Assembly: GCF_000308655.1 (NCBI RefSeq)
Contig: NZ_BAGC01000071.1
Coordinates: forward strand, 1 to 64,000
Origin: Nocardia niigatensis NBRC 100131
GTDB taxonomy: Bacteria; Actinomycetota; Actinomycetes; Mycobacteriales; Mycobacteriaceae
Reading direction: 5' to 3'
DNA: 64,000 nucleotides
Shown here: positions 39,739 through 48,862 of the stretch, piece after piece
How the letters are laid out: every line of letters begins with the position of its first letter
How positions within the stretch are numbered: the first letter of the stretch is position 1
The notes under the pieces: model-generated
The model's input: the letters and a program-made list of their open reading frames with translations, nothing else
Told to the model about the DNA's origin: nothing
The model's database searches: none
Program-made: the position numbers and the translations under genes

Positions 39739-40890
39739 TCAACCGAAACGGCGGCGCGTCCAGTGCCGGACCGGCTCCTCGATCAGTGCGTAGCTGGCGG
39801 CCGCCAGCGGCAGCGTGAACGCGACCGTCAACAGGTAGACCACCACGAAATGCCCACGGAACGGCACGATGCCGAACACCGGGAAGACGATCGACAGCAC
39901 CGCCAGATGCCAGATGAAGATGCCGTACGACCAGCGGCCGAGCGTCGCCGCGACCCGGCCCTCCAGCGCCCGGTGCCGTCGGTCGGGCCGCAGGACCAGC
40001 GGGGCCAGCAGCGCGAACCCGATGACCGCGCCCAACGCCATCTTCATGACGTACTGCCACGGCCGCCCGTGCACCAGACCGGCCGGACCGGCCAGATCGG
40101 TGGCCGCCAGCAGCATGGCCACCAGCGCGAGCGGCCACATCAGCCACTGGTTCCCCGCCACCCGCCGCCAGCGTGGGGCGGGCAGGTCGGCGAGTTCGGC
40201 CAGCAGCATGCCCGCCGCGAACCACGGCAGATACCCCGGCAGCCAGTTGTCGGCGTGAATGCCCTCGGGTGTGGGCACCGGCAGGAAGTTCCAGACCAGA
40301 CACAGCAGTCCGAGGCCGAGCACCACCGGCACCCGCAGCCGCGCCCGCTTTCCACGCAACCAGACCAGGGCGAACGCCAGCAGCGGAAGCACCAGGTAGA
40401 ACGCCACTTCCACCGAGAGGCTCCACATCTGGGTGAGGCCGTCGGTCAGGGTGAAGGGCACGAACACCTGCAGCAGACCGAGATTCGACACCCACACCCG
40501 CAGTCCCGCGGTGTGCGCCGCGCTCGGCAGCAGGATCAGCGCCGCGGCCACGACCACCCAGTAGGCGGGCAGGATGCGGGCCGCGCGATGCAGCAGATAC
40601 CGTCCGGCGCGCGGCGCGTTGCCCGCTCCCCACGCGGCGGCGGCGTGCGGACGCCACAGCAGGAACCCGGACAGCGCGAAGAACACCGCGACCGCCATAT
40701 CGAATCGCTCCCACACCCGGCCCAGCACCGGCTGCCCGGTCGCACCGGTCTGGAAGGCCACATGGGTGAGCACCACCCCGAGCGCCGCCAGGGCGCGCAT
40801 GCCCTCGAGTGCCGGGACGAAGCGACCCAGACGGGCCGCGGGCGGCTCGGCCGGAATCGGGTTCGTCTCGGGATTCAGGGTGGTCGTCAT
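39739..40890 (-). CDS. Membrane-bound acyltransferase (acyltransferase-3 family)
   Basis: A 383-residue protein with about ten membrane helices. It has the acyltransferase-3 opening FVPALEGMRALAALGVVLTHV (the conserved His is present) and the R-x-x-R-I-(L/Y)-P pattern in RAARILPAYW near 115. These enzymes move acyl groups onto glycans or lipids across the membrane. It is convergent with aftD, a recalled neighbour arrangement of Rv0228. The ATG at 40890 fits the family start. Confidence 0.87.
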   Translation of the reverse strand: MTTTLNPETNPIPAEPPAARLGRFVPALEGMRALAALGVVLTHVAFQTGATGQPVLGRVWERFDMAVAVFFALSGFLLWRPHAAAAWGAGNAPRAGRYLLHRAARILPAYWVVVAAALILLPSAAHTAGLRVWVSNLGLLQVFVPFTLTDGLTQMWSLSVEVAFYLVLPLLAFALVWLRGKRARLRVPVVLGLGLLCLVWNFLPVPTPEGIHADNWLPGYLPWFAAGMLLAELADLPAPRWRRVAGNQWLMWPLALVAMLLAATDLAGPAGLVHGRPWQYVMKMALGAVIGFALLAPLVLRPDRRHRALEGRVAATLGRWSYGIFIWHLAVLSIVFPVFGIVPFRGHFVVVYLLTVAFTLPLAAASYALIEEPVRHWTRRRFG

Positions 40891-41100
40891 CGCGCCCCAG
40901 TCTGCCCTGTCGTCGTTCGGATGAGTGCCGGACCGCCCGCCCATTCCGCCGCGATTGGGTGCGAAGGTGCGATTTCGGGGAGTTTTCCGGCCTCGGCCGC
41001 ACTCTGGGACCGCTCGGACTGTTAGTGTCTGGGCTCACGAGTGCTGCGCGGCGACCGCAGTACTGGACGAAACACGCGTTCGACGACGAGGAGAACCTGC

Positions 41101-42243
41101 ATGGCACTCAGTGCCGGTACCAGAAGGACGGTTGCCTGCGTACTCGTGGGGCTCGGTGCGATGCTGCTGGTCGCCGCGATCATGATCCCCACCTATACGG
41201 TGAGCCGACTCGCGAAGACCCCGCTGGACCTGGAGATCACGACCGTCGCGACCAACCCGCAGACGGGCGCCCCCAGTGAAGTCCTGGACTCCAAGTCGCT
41301 GACCTCGGCAACGGGTTCGGCGAAGGTGGACCAGAACGTCCCGCTGGTCTCGCAGCGCTTCCTCACCGTCGAAGACCCGTCGGACGCCTCAAAAATGACC
41401 ATCCAGGCCGGTCAGACGCTGCGTCGCACCGACAAGCAGGGCGACACCGGCCTGCTGACCGCGACCATCGACCGCGTCACCGTGGACCGCAAGACCGGTC
41501 GGCCGGTGGACTCGGTGGACGGCGGCCCCAACGGCGCGATCGCCGTGACGGTCGACAAGAAGGGCGCGAGCGTCATGGACCCGGTGCAGCACACCGGCCT
41601 CCAGTACCGCTTCCCGATCGGCACGGACAAGAAGGCCTACCCGTACTTCGATCTGAACGCGCGCAAGACCTTCGACATCAACTTCGTCGAAGAGACCGAG
41701 ATCAACAACCTGAAGGTCTACCACTTCCAGCAGTCCGTCCCGGTCACCGATCTCTCCACCGTCGCCAACTCGCCGACCAACAAGCTGACCCTGCCCGCCG
41801 AGAAGTGGGGCGTGGAGGGCGACGGCGACGTCACCATGGCGCGCTTCTACACCAACACCCGCGACCTGTGGATCGAGCCGCAGACCGGCACCGTCATCAA
41901 GGGCCAGGAGCAGATACACCTCTTCTACGCCCGCAGCGGTGACAAGCCGGAGGTGACCGCGCTGAAGTCGACCCTGGTGTTCGACGAGAACACCATCGAG
42001 TCGCAGATATCGGTCGCCAAGGACAACATGGACAAGCTGTCGCTGTACGGCCGCATCCTCCCGATCATCCTGGGCGTCCTCGCCCTGGTCTTCCTGATCG
42101 TCGGCCTGCTGCTCGGCCTCCTCGGCAAGAACGGCAACGGCCGGACCCCGGTCCGCCGCGTCGCTCCGGCCCCGTCCGGCGGCCCCGCCTCCGGCGGCTT
42201 CGACGCGCCGACCCAGCAGATCGACATGAACAAGAAGCCCTAG
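41101..42243 (+). CDS. DUF3068 membrane-anchored protein
   Basis: A 380-residue protein with an N-terminal membrane helix (about 9-30), a ~290-residue extracytoplasmic beta-rich domain and a second helix (about 320-345), followed by a short Pro/Gly/Lys tail. It is the DUF3068 family, typical of mycolata (recalled mycobacterial Rv0227c). The function is not established. Its conservation among envelope genes supports an envelope role. Ribosome site gaggagaac precedes the ATG. A 14-bp hairpin terminator follows. Confidence 0.88.
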   Translation: MALSAGTRRTVACVLVGLGAMLLVAAIMIPTYTVSRLAKTPLDLEITTVATNPQTGAPSEVLDSKSLTSATGSAKVDQNVPLVSQRFLTVEDPSDASKMTIQAGQTLRRTDKQGDTGLLTATIDRVTVDRKTGRPVDSVDGGPNGAIAVTVDKKGASVMDPVQHTGLQYRFPIGTDKKAYPYFDLNARKTFDINFVEETEINNLKVYHFQQSVPVTDLSTVANSPTNKLTLPAEKWGVEGDGDVTMARFYTNTRDLWIEPQTGTVIKGQEQIHLFYARSGDKPEVTALKSTLVFDENTIESQISVAKDNMDKLSLYGRILPIILGVLALVFLIVGLLLGLLGKNGNGRTPVRRVAPAPSGGPASGGFDAPTQQIDMNKKP

Positions 42244-42256
42244 GCTCCCGGTTCCC

Positions 42257-42290
42257 AGCGGCCCAGCACCCTCGAAGGTGCTGGGCCGCT
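42257..42290 (+). terminator. Terminator after the DUF3068 gene
   Basis: A perfect 14-bp stem (42257-42270 with 42277-42290), a six-base loop and the tail tccgtttctg. Confidence 0.85.
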
Positions 42291-42409
42291 TCCGTTTCTG
42301 CTCGGGGCGCTGCCACGAATTCCGCGTGGGTGAGGTCTCGGAGGCAGGAACGGAGGCGACGCAGGGGTGCACGGCCGGAGTCGCAGGGGCGGATGGGAGC
42401 ATTGCGGGC

Positions 42410-43738
42410 GTGTCTGTCGTACGCCGTCTTCCCGTGGTCAAGGACCTGACCTTGGTGACGGCGGGGGCGATGACGGCGAATGTGGCGGGGTATCTGCTGC
42501 AGCTGCTGGCCAGCCGGTGGCTTGGGGTGTCGGGGTACAGCTCGTTCGCGAGCCTGCTGGCGGTGCAGATGCTGTGCGCGGTGCCCGCGCTCGCGTTGCA
42601 GAACGTGGTGGCGCGGGAGGTCGTGCGGGGCGCGCCGGTGGCTGCCGCCCGGGCGCTGGCGCTGCGCTGCGCCGGCCTCGTCGCGGGGGTGGCCCTGGTC
42701 CTGGTGCCGGTCATCGCCTCGGTGCTGAAAGTGGACGTGGCGGCCGCGGCCGGAGCGCTGTGCTCGGCGCCGGTGCTGGTACTGCTGTCGGGGGAGCAGG
42801 GGATCCTGCAGGGCGGCAGCCGATTCCGGGCACTCGCCAGGGTGCTGGGCGGGGCGGCGACCATCCGGGTGACTCCCGCGCTGATCGTGCTGGCCACCGG
42901 CGGTGGACCCGCAGCCGCACTGTGGGTGGGCGCCGCGGGCGCCGCCTGTGCGACCCTGGCCGCACGGCGTGTCGCCGACGCCGCGGTCGGTCGCGGCCGG
43001 CCGGGATCCACACCTGCCACCGAGGCGGAGACTCAGTCGGTTTCGAGCGCGGCGATGGGAAGCGCCGCGGCCTCGGTCGAATCGGGCTCGGAGCGGGCCA
43101 CCGATCGCACGCTGGGGGTATTTCCGGTCTTCCGGGCCACCCAGGTGCAGGCGGCCTTGATGGCGCTGTCCTCCGCGGATCTGCTGATCTCGCGAATCGT
43201 GCTGAGCGAGAACGATGCCGGCCGATACGCCCTGGGTGCCATCGCGGCCAAGATCGCCTTCTGGCTGCCGCAGGCCGTGGGGGTGGTGCTGTACCCCCGG
43301 ATGGCGCAGCCGCAGCATTCCGCGCGCGCCATGCGGTCGGCACTGGCGGTGCTGGCGGGAATCGGGTCGGTCACGGTCGCGGGCGCGGCGGTGGCGGCGC
43401 CTCTCGCGCCCCTCTTCGCCGGGAAGGACTACGCGCCCATCGAGGGCCTGCTGTGGCTGTTCGCGCTGCAAGGTGCCCTGCTGGCGATTCTGCAGGCGGC
43501 CTTGCTGTCGGCGATCGCGGCGGATCGGACCGCGCCCGCTGCCATCACCTGGGTGGGGCTGGCTGCCGGGGTCGCGGTCATGCTGACGTGTGCGCATTCG
43601 GTGCTGTCGCTGATCGTCATCGCCACGGTGACCGCGGCGGTCACCACGCTGGTGATCACCGGGCTGGCGCTGCGGGGCGCGCGGGACCAGGCCGAGAGCC
43701 CCTTGCGGGTCCCCGATCTCGGGGGGAGCGGAACGTAG
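42410..43738 (+). CDS. Polysaccharide flippase-like membrane protein
   Basis: A 442-residue protein with about 12 hydrophobic helices and a short polar loop in the middle (about 200-235). The N-terminus VVKDLTLVTAGAMTANVAGYLLQLLASRWLGVSGYSSFASL is typical of O-antigen/polysaccharide transporters (MOP superfamily, Wzx-like). It would move a lipid-linked glycan across the membrane; the substrate is unknown. The GTG at 42410 is chosen for the gggagc site, but longer forms are open. The stop is one base before the next start. Confidence 0.8.
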   Translation: MSVVRRLPVVKDLTLVTAGAMTANVAGYLLQLLASRWLGVSGYSSFASLLAVQMLCAVPALALQNVVAREVVRGAPVAAARALALRCAGLVAGVALVLVPVIASVLKVDVAAAAGALCSAPVLVLLSGEQGILQGGSRFRALARVLGGAATIRVTPALIVLATGGGPAAALWVGAAGAACATLAARRVADAAVGRGRPGSTPATEAETQSVSSAAMGSAAASVESGSERATDRTLGVFPVFRATQVQAALMALSSADLLISRIVLSENDAGRYALGAIAAKIAFWLPQAVGVVLYPRMAQPQHSARAMRSALAVLAGIGSVTVAGAAVAAPLAPLFAGKDYAPIEGLLWLFALQGALLAILQAALLSAIAADRTAPAAITWVGLAAGVAVMLTCAHSVLSLIVIATVTAAVTTLVITGLALRGARDQAESPLRVPDLGGSGT

Positions 43739-43739
43739 G

Positions 43740-45665
43740 GTGCCCGGTGTGAGTGCGCAGGGTAGGGAGCGGCGGTGGACCGGGCTGGTGCCCGCCGGGT
43801 ACAGCCTGCTGCCGGCGGTGATCGTGCTGGGGCCGCTGCTCGGGTCCGGATACCTGCTGCTGCGGGACGCGGTGAGCACACCGCGGTCGTATCTCACCGA
43901 TTCCGCGCTCGGGCTCGGTGACGCCGCGCCGCGCGCGGTACCGCAGGACGCGCTGCTCGCTGTCGGTTCGGCGATGGTGGACGGCGGGGTCCTGGTCAAA
44001 GCGATTCTGCTGGGCGCGCTGTGGCTGGCGGGCTGGGGTGCGGCCTGCCTGGCCCGCGATCTGCTGCGCGTCTCGCTGGGACCGCAACTGGCGGCCGCGA
44101 CGGTCGCGATCTGGAATCCCTATGTGGCCGAGCGCCTTCTGCAAGGCCATTGGAGCCTGCTCACCGGCTATGCGGCCCTGCCCTGGATCGCGCTGCTCGC
44201 CACACGCTTACGGGCACGCTTCGGGACGCTCGCTACCTGGGCCGGGCTGGCGGGGTGTCTCGCCGCGGCGGGGCTCACTCCCACCGGATCTCTGCTCGCG
44301 GGGCTGGTGGCGCTGCTGCTGGTGGGCAGGCGGAATCTGCCTGTCACAGCGGCACTGTGGACAGTGTCGGCGGCTCCGTGGCTGACCGCGACCGCGCTCT
44401 CGGGTGCGGGTGCGGAACCCTCGGACCCGGCGGGTATCGCCGCCTTCGCCGCCCGGGCGGAGCCCTGGCTCGGGACCCTCGGCAGCCTCGCCGGTCTGGG
44501 CGGCATCTGGAACAGCACCGCCGTACCCGATTCGCGCACAACGTTCTTCGCGCTGGTCGCCACGGTTCTTCTGCTCGCCCTCGTGGCGACCGGCCTGCGC
44601 GCGGTTCTCGGCACCGGCGCGAAAGCCGAATCCCGTTCGGGCACAGCAGCTCACGATCTGCACCGAGCCGGCGCACAGCCGGACGCCACGGCCGAAGCCG
44701 GCGGCGGTGAATCCATCCGGGGCCCGGTGCGTGACGAAGCGCGAATCGTGCGCCGCCGGTTGGTCTGGCTGGCGGTGGCGGCGATCGTGCTGCCCGCGCT
44801 GGGCGCGACCGGCTGGGGGCTGTCGGCCGGCGAGTTCCTGGTGACGCGGGTGCCCGGCGCGGGACTGCTCCGCGACACGCAGAAGTTCGTGGCCCTGGCT
44901 GTTCCCGCGTACGCATTGTGCGCGGCCGCCGGGTGCCGGGTAGTGGGACGCTGGATATCCACGAACGTTGTGGATGGCGTGAGCGCCGAGTCACCGCGGG
45001 CGCGAACCGGCGGGGCCGCGGTCCTTTTCCTCGTGATCCTGTTCCTCGCACTGCCGGATCTGGCGTGGGGTGTCGGCGGCGCGTTGCGACCGGTGCACTA
45101 TCCAGCCGGATGGCAGCGGGTGGCCACGATGGTCGATGCGCCGGGTGATGTCGCCGTGCTGCCGGGCGGAATGTTCCGGAAGTTCCGGTATTCCGGGAGT
45201 GCGCCCGTCCTGGATCCGGCCCCGCGCATGCTGCGACGGGATGTGCTGCAAACCGGTGAGCTTCCTGTGCGCGGCGGCGTGGTGGCCGGAGAGGGCGACC
45301 GGGCCCGGAAGGTGGAAAACCTGCTCCTGCAAGGCGGTTCGGTGGACCGGCTGGCCGAGCTGGGTGTCGGCTGGGTCCTGGTCGAGGGCGGCACGCCCGG
45401 ACCGATGGGTGAATCGAAAACCACCCTGGCCCAGTTGAATCCCGTCTACGCGGACCGGGATGTGCAGCTGTACCGGGTGCCGGGCGAGATCGCCGCCCAC
45501 GACGCCTCGGCCGCCCACCGCCGCGTGTCGGGCGCGGCGCATCTGCTGTGGGCCGCCCTGCTGGCCGGCGGATTCCTCACCGCCGCAGTCCATTCGGGGA
45601 TACGGCGGTCAGTCCCGCGGGAAGCCGAGCGCGAATCCCACCCCGATCACGACAATGCTGACTAG
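43740..45665 (+). CDS. Large multi-pass membrane protein, envelope cluster
   Basis: A 641-residue protein with about ten membrane helices (roughly 20-420 and 590-615) and a C-terminal extracytoplasmic portion. AAATVAIWNPYVAERLLQGHWSLLTGYAALPW near 120 resembles GT-C or YfhO-like membrane enzymes, and the C-terminal VWGVGGALRPVHYPAGW-type region resembles the end of such proteins. It recalls mycobacterial Rv0226c. A glycosyltransferase or glycan-modifying role is inference. It begins one base after the flippase-like gene; GTG at 43749 is an alternative start. Its end overlaps a small minus-strand frame. Confidence 0.82.
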   Translation: MPGVSAQGRERRWTGLVPAGYSLLPAVIVLGPLLGSGYLLLRDAVSTPRSYLTDSALGLGDAAPRAVPQDALLAVGSAMVDGGVLVKAILLGALWLAGWGAACLARDLLRVSLGPQLAAATVAIWNPYVAERLLQGHWSLLTGYAALPWIALLATRLRARFGTLATWAGLAGCLAAAGLTPTGSLLAGLVALLLVGRRNLPVTAALWTVSAAPWLTATALSGAGAEPSDPAGIAAFAARAEPWLGTLGSLAGLGGIWNSTAVPDSRTTFFALVATVLLLALVATGLRAVLGTGAKAESRSGTAAHDLHRAGAQPDATAEAGGGESIRGPVRDEARIVRRRLVWLAVAAIVLPALGATGWGLSAGEFLVTRVPGAGLLRDTQKFVALAVPAYALCAAAGCRVVGRWISTNVVDGVSAESPRARTGGAAVLFLVILFLALPDLAWGVGGALRPVHYPAGWQRVATMVDAPGDVAVLPGGMFRKFRYSGSAPVLDPAPRMLRRDVLQTGELPVRGGVVAGEGDRARKVENLLLQGGSVDRLAELGVGWVLVEGGTPGPMGESKTTLAQLNPVYADRDVQLYRVPGEIAAHDASAAHRRVSGAAHLLWAALLAGGFLTAAVHSGIRRSVPREAERESHPDHDNAD

Positions 45666-45689
45666 CGCGATGACCAGAATGATCCACAT
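45609..45689 (-). CDS. Candidate 26-residue membrane peptide
   Basis: ATG at 45689 to TGA at 45609: M-W followed by 17 hydrophobic residues (IILVIALVSIVVIGVGF), then ALGFPRD. That is a complete single membrane helix with a short tail. It overlaps the last 57 bases of the plus-strand gene in antisense. The ribosome site is weak (gagac). Tiny hydrophobic proteins are common in bacteria but this one needs support; it may be chance. Confidence 0.35.
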   Translation of the reverse strand: MWIILVIALVSIVVIGVGFALGFPRD

Positions 45690-45714
45690 GTCTCGATGCT
45701 ATGAACCGCAGTAG

Positions 45715-45734
45715 ACCCGCGTCGCGGGTTTTCC
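45715..45734 (+). terminator. Terminator after the membrane protein gene
   Basis: A 6-bp stem (45715-45720 with 45724-45729) followed by ttttcc lies 50 bases after the stop. Confidence 0.55.
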
Positions 45735-45774
45735 GAATTGCGGTGCCCGCGAAATCACCTGGGGTGCCCGCGAA

Positions 45775-46944
45775 TCACACCCGTGCGGGCGCGATCAGTC
45801 CGCTCACCCGCTCGCCGCGGGTCACCGCGGACAGCACCTCGTAGACGCCGTTCCCGGTTTGCTCCCAGGAGAATTCGCGGGCCCGCGCGCGCGCCTTCTC
45901 CCCCAGCACCATCCGGGATTCCGGATCGCCGAGCAGTTCGCCCACGGCCTCGACCAGCTGGTCCGGATCATCGACCAGCAGCCCGGTCACGCCGTCCACG
46001 ATGGAGTCGGTGAGCCCGCGCGAACTGCGGTATCCGACGGTGGGCACCCCATGCTGGGCGGCCTCGATGACCGCCAGCCCCCAGCCCTCCTTGCGGGAGG
46101 GCAGCACGTGCACCCAGGCCCGCCCCAGCAACCGGTGCTTCTGGTCCTCGTCGACATGCCCGTGGAAGGTGACGGCGTCGGCGATGCCGAGCTCGTCCGC
46201 ATGGGTACGCAGGTTGCCGGCCCACCAGCCGTCGCCGATGACATCGAGGTGCAGGCCCGGAATCCGGCCGCGCAGCCCGGCCACCACGGCCATAGCGTCC
46301 TCGATCTGCTTGTGCGGCACCAGCCGCGAGAGCACCACGATGCTGGGGTGCGCGGTGCGGGTGGCGTCATCACCGACGGGCACCTGCGCGGGGATCGGCT
46401 CGGCGCCATTGCGCACCACGGCGATTCGCGAGCCGCCCACCCCGAGCGCGGTGAGCTCCTCGGCCGACGGCAGCGACACCGTCAGGTACTGGTTACCCCG
46501 GTGCACGCGCGGCGACAGCCGCGATTCGATCCACCAGCCGATCCGCCCGACCAGCCGCCCGGCCACCGGCCACTGCTCGCGGTGCCCGTGATGCACGAGC
46601 ACCACTGTCGGCGCGGCGGTCGCGGCACGGGCGAAGAAGGGGATGCCGTTCTGGGTGTCGATGACGGCGTCGGGCCGCAGCCCCTTGAGCGGTCCGATCC
46701 CGAACCGGCCCAGGGCGATGGCGGCCAGCGCCCGCGGATACACGGTGAACCGGCCACCACCGCGGCTGATCTCGAGGCCGTCGATCGATTCCCGCTTGGC
46801 CGCGCCCGGATATCCCGCGGTCCGCAGCGTGACCTTGACGCCGCGCGCGGCCAATTGCGCGCCGACCTGCTCTAGATACCGCTCGCTCCCGCCCCCCTGC
46901 GGATGCCCGGTGTCGCGCCAGCACAGCAGCAGCACTTCACGCAC
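45775..46944 (-). CDS. GT4-family glycosyltransferase
   Basis: A 389-residue GT-B glycosyltransferase: GGGSERYLEQVGAQLAARG near 14 (acceptor-side loop), NGIPFF near 100, VVRNGAEPI near 195, the family pattern HVLPSRKEGWGLAVIEAAQHGVPTVGY near 280 (E-x7-E in EGWGLAVIE) and GLLVDDPDQLVEAV. It recalls mycobacterial Rv0225 and probably transfers a sugar to a lipid or glycan in envelope synthesis. The GTG at 46944 has a good site (ggaga) and the family start REVLLLCWRDTGHP. A longer form from 47034 has an open frame but a non-family N-terminus. Confidence 0.9.
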   Translation of the reverse strand: MREVLLLCWRDTGHPQGGGSERYLEQVGAQLAARGVKVTLRTAGYPGAAKRESIDGLEISRGGGRFTVYPRALAAIALGRFGIGPLKGLRPDAVIDTQNGIPFFARAATAAPTVVLVHHGHREQWPVAGRLVGRIGWWIESRLSPRVHRGNQYLTVSLPSAEELTALGVGGSRIAVVRNGAEPIPAQVPVGDDATRTAHPSIVVLSRLVPHKQIEDAMAVVAGLRGRIPGLHLDVIGDGWWAGNLRTHADELGIADAVTFHGHVDEDQKHRLLGRAWVHVLPSRKEGWGLAVIEAAQHGVPTVGYRSSRGLTDSIVDGVTGLLVDDPDQLVEAVGELLGDPESRMVLGEKARARAREFSWEQTGNGVYEVLSAVTRGERVSGLIAPARV

Positions 46945-47124
46945 GGGCGGATCTCCAGGGGTCACGGTGGGGACGGACAGACAGTGGGCTCCACCATATA
47001 GCGCGTTGCTCTGTCCCGGGCCAGCAGTGGTCATCCGACCTGCGGGGTCGCCCGAATCGATACCGGGGTGCGAGGTTGCGAGCGGGTGTCCGCGCCGGTC
47101 GGCGGCTGTGCGAGACTTTCCGCC

Positions 47125-47952
47125 GTGCTCCGAGCCGATCAGACCAGACCGCGTCGCCCGCGATTCGCCCGCCGGGCGACGCTGCGCCGGTCGCTACGGC
47201 TGCTGGGCAGTTTCCGGTTCGAGCAGACCGATCCGGCCGTGTTCTACGGCGGCGTGGCGGCCGATACCGCCGATCTGGTGTCGGACTTCTACCGGGATCT
47301 GACCGGGAAGTCGCTGCGCGGGACGATCGTGCTGGATGTGGGCGGCGGTCCGGGCTATTTCGCCGACGAGTTCAGCCGGGCAGGCGCCCGCTACCTGCCG
47401 GTCGAGCCGGATCCGTCGGAGATGCACGCGGCCGGATTGCGGGTGGCGGGCTCGGTGCGCGGGTCGGGGATGGCGCTGCCGTTCCGCGATGACGCGGTCG
47501 AGGTCTGCATCTCCTCGAATGTGGCCGAGCACGTGCCACAGCCATGGATGATGGCCGCGGAGATGCTGCGGGTCACCAAACCCGGTGGCCTGATGGTCTT
47601 TTCGTACACCGTGTGGCACGGGCCGTTCGGCGGGCACGAGACCGGGCCGTGGCATTACCTGGGCGGGGAGTACGCGGCGCGGCGGTATCGGCGCAAGCAC
47701 GGGCGGGAGCCGAAGAACCGCTTCGGGCGTTCGCTGTTCGCGGTGCGGGCGGCGGAGGGTGTGCGGTGGGCGCGCGAAACTCCGGACGACATCGGGATTC
47801 TCGCGGTGTTCCCGCGCTATCACCCGCGCTGGGCCTGGTGGATGGTGCACGTCCCGGTGCTGCGGGAACTGCTGGTCAGCAACCTGGTGGTGGTGGCGAC
47901 CAAGCGGCCGCGGTCAGCGCAGGGCGATTCCGCGCCGCCAGATCCGGCGTAG
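47125..47952 (+). CDS. SAM-dependent methyltransferase, envelope cluster
   Basis: A 275-residue class I methyltransferase. It has ARRATLRRSLRLLGSFRFEQTDP near 15, motif I IVLDVGGGPGYFADEF near 70, acidic EPDPSEMHAAG near 95 and CISSNVAEHVPQPWMMAAEMLRVTKPGG near 135. It recalls Rv0224c and probably methylates a lipid or sugar of the envelope. GTG at 47125 aligns best with the mycobacterial start, though the frame is open further upstream. Its last 39 bases overlap the convergent small gene. Confidence 0.87.
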   Translation: MLRADQTRPRRPRFARRATLRRSLRLLGSFRFEQTDPAVFYGGVAADTADLVSDFYRDLTGKSLRGTIVLDVGGGPGYFADEFSRAGARYLPVEPDPSEMHAAGLRVAGSVRGSGMALPFRDDAVEVCISSNVAEHVPQPWMMAAEMLRVTKPGGLMVFSYTVWHGPFGGHETGPWHYLGGEYAARRYRRKHGREPKNRFGRSLFAVRAAEGVRWARETPDDIGILAVFPRYHPRWAWWMVHVPVLRELLVSNLVVVATKRPRSAQGDSAPPDPA

Positions 47953-48216
47953 GCCCGTGCAGGGCTCCGGTTCGCTCCACGGTGACTCCTGGGTTGCCAA
48001 CCCGACGGCCTCCATGGCGGTCAGGCCGACCTGACCGGCGAGGGCGTTCACGGTGGCAACCGCCTCCGCTGCCTGTAATGCGGCAGCGGCTTGCGCGGTG
48101 GTCAGCGTCCGGCCCGGCAGGAAGGACACCACCCATCCGCCTGCGCCAACGCTTTTCGCCTGATGCGGCGTGAGATCACTGGTCATCAGCGATCTGCCGA
48201 CCACTTGCACCGCCAT
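47914..48216 (-). CDS. Small hypothetical protein (100 residues)
   Basis: A 100-residue protein with a good ribosome site (aggggag) before the ATG at 48216. The centre is an Ala-rich helical stretch (TLTTAQAAAALQAAEAVATVNALAGQVG). No known family is apparent to me. It is convergent with the methyltransferase, overlapping its end. A less GC-rich 203-base region with several short direct repeats separates it from the next small gene. Confidence 0.7.
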   Translation of the reverse strand: MAVQVVGRSLMTSDLTPHQAKSVGAGGWVVSFLPGRTLTTAQAAAALQAAEAVATVNALAGQVGLTAMEAVGLATQESPWSEPEPCTGLRRIWRRGIALR

Positions 48217-48419
48217 GACTCGGACTCCCCTGTGCGGTAACGGTTCATGAATCGAGCGAGCTATCCACGGTAGCTATAAAGCATGCTCGCCAGGGCTTCC
48301 GAATGCAATAGTGCGTTCTGCGAAAACAGAACCGACAGGTCGGAATTCGATTTTGTCGAGTGCTATCGGTTTGCCAAAAGTATGCCGAATAGCTTGCACC
48401 GCTGCGTATCCAGACCGGT

Positions 48420-48623
48420 TCAGTCCTCGGGTAGCTGGAGCCGCAGGACGGGTTGCCCCTTCCGGACCGTCGGATAGCTCGCCTCCGCCACCTCGACGCG
48501 CCACCCCGGCGGCAGCACCCGCTGCAACTGACCCGCGGCCCGCTGCATGGGGGTACTGGCAGCCGGAGAGTCGACATCGAACAGCTCGCCGAGCAGGAAG
48601 TCATCGAGGCGCACATCGGTCAT
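48420..48623 (-). CDS. Small hypothetical protein (67 residues)
   Basis: A 67-residue acidic protein, MTDVRLDDFLLGELFDVDS at the start. An aggtagg sequence lies upstream of the ATG at 48623. I recognise no family and see no signal or membrane segment. It lies on the same strand as the 100-residue protein, 203 bases upstream of it, with lower GC around both. A longer version from 48707 is open but has no better site. Confidence 0.6.
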   Translation of the reverse strand: MTDVRLDDFLLGELFDVDSPAASTPMQRAAGQLQRVLPPGWRVEVAEASYPTVRKGQPVLRLQLPED

Positions 48624-48848
48624 GCGGGGACCTACCTTTCGAAGCGCTAATAGATAGCAACCGACCTGTTTGGTGGAGAAAGGCGTACCGGGCTGAGCAT
48701 AGGCCACGGCCGGGCAACCCAGAATCCGAATCGGATTTCGCCGCGCCCGCCAGGGGGCGACTTAGAAACCGAGGAGTCCAATTTCAAAGAAGATCCCGGT
48801 CAGCGGGACATTTGCCCGACATGCGGGGGACAGTGCCGAACGCAAAAC

Positions 48849-48862
48849 TGTAACGTGTTCTC
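48849..48862 (+). promoter_or_regulatory. KstR-like dyad at the aldehyde dehydrogenase start
   Basis: The sequence tgtaacgtgttctc matches the published KstR consensus (T-N2-AAC-N2-GTT-N2-A) at every fixed position except the last. It lies directly before the ATG. The taacgt inside could also be a -10 for a leaderless mRNA. No kstR gene is in the window. Confidence 0.5.
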
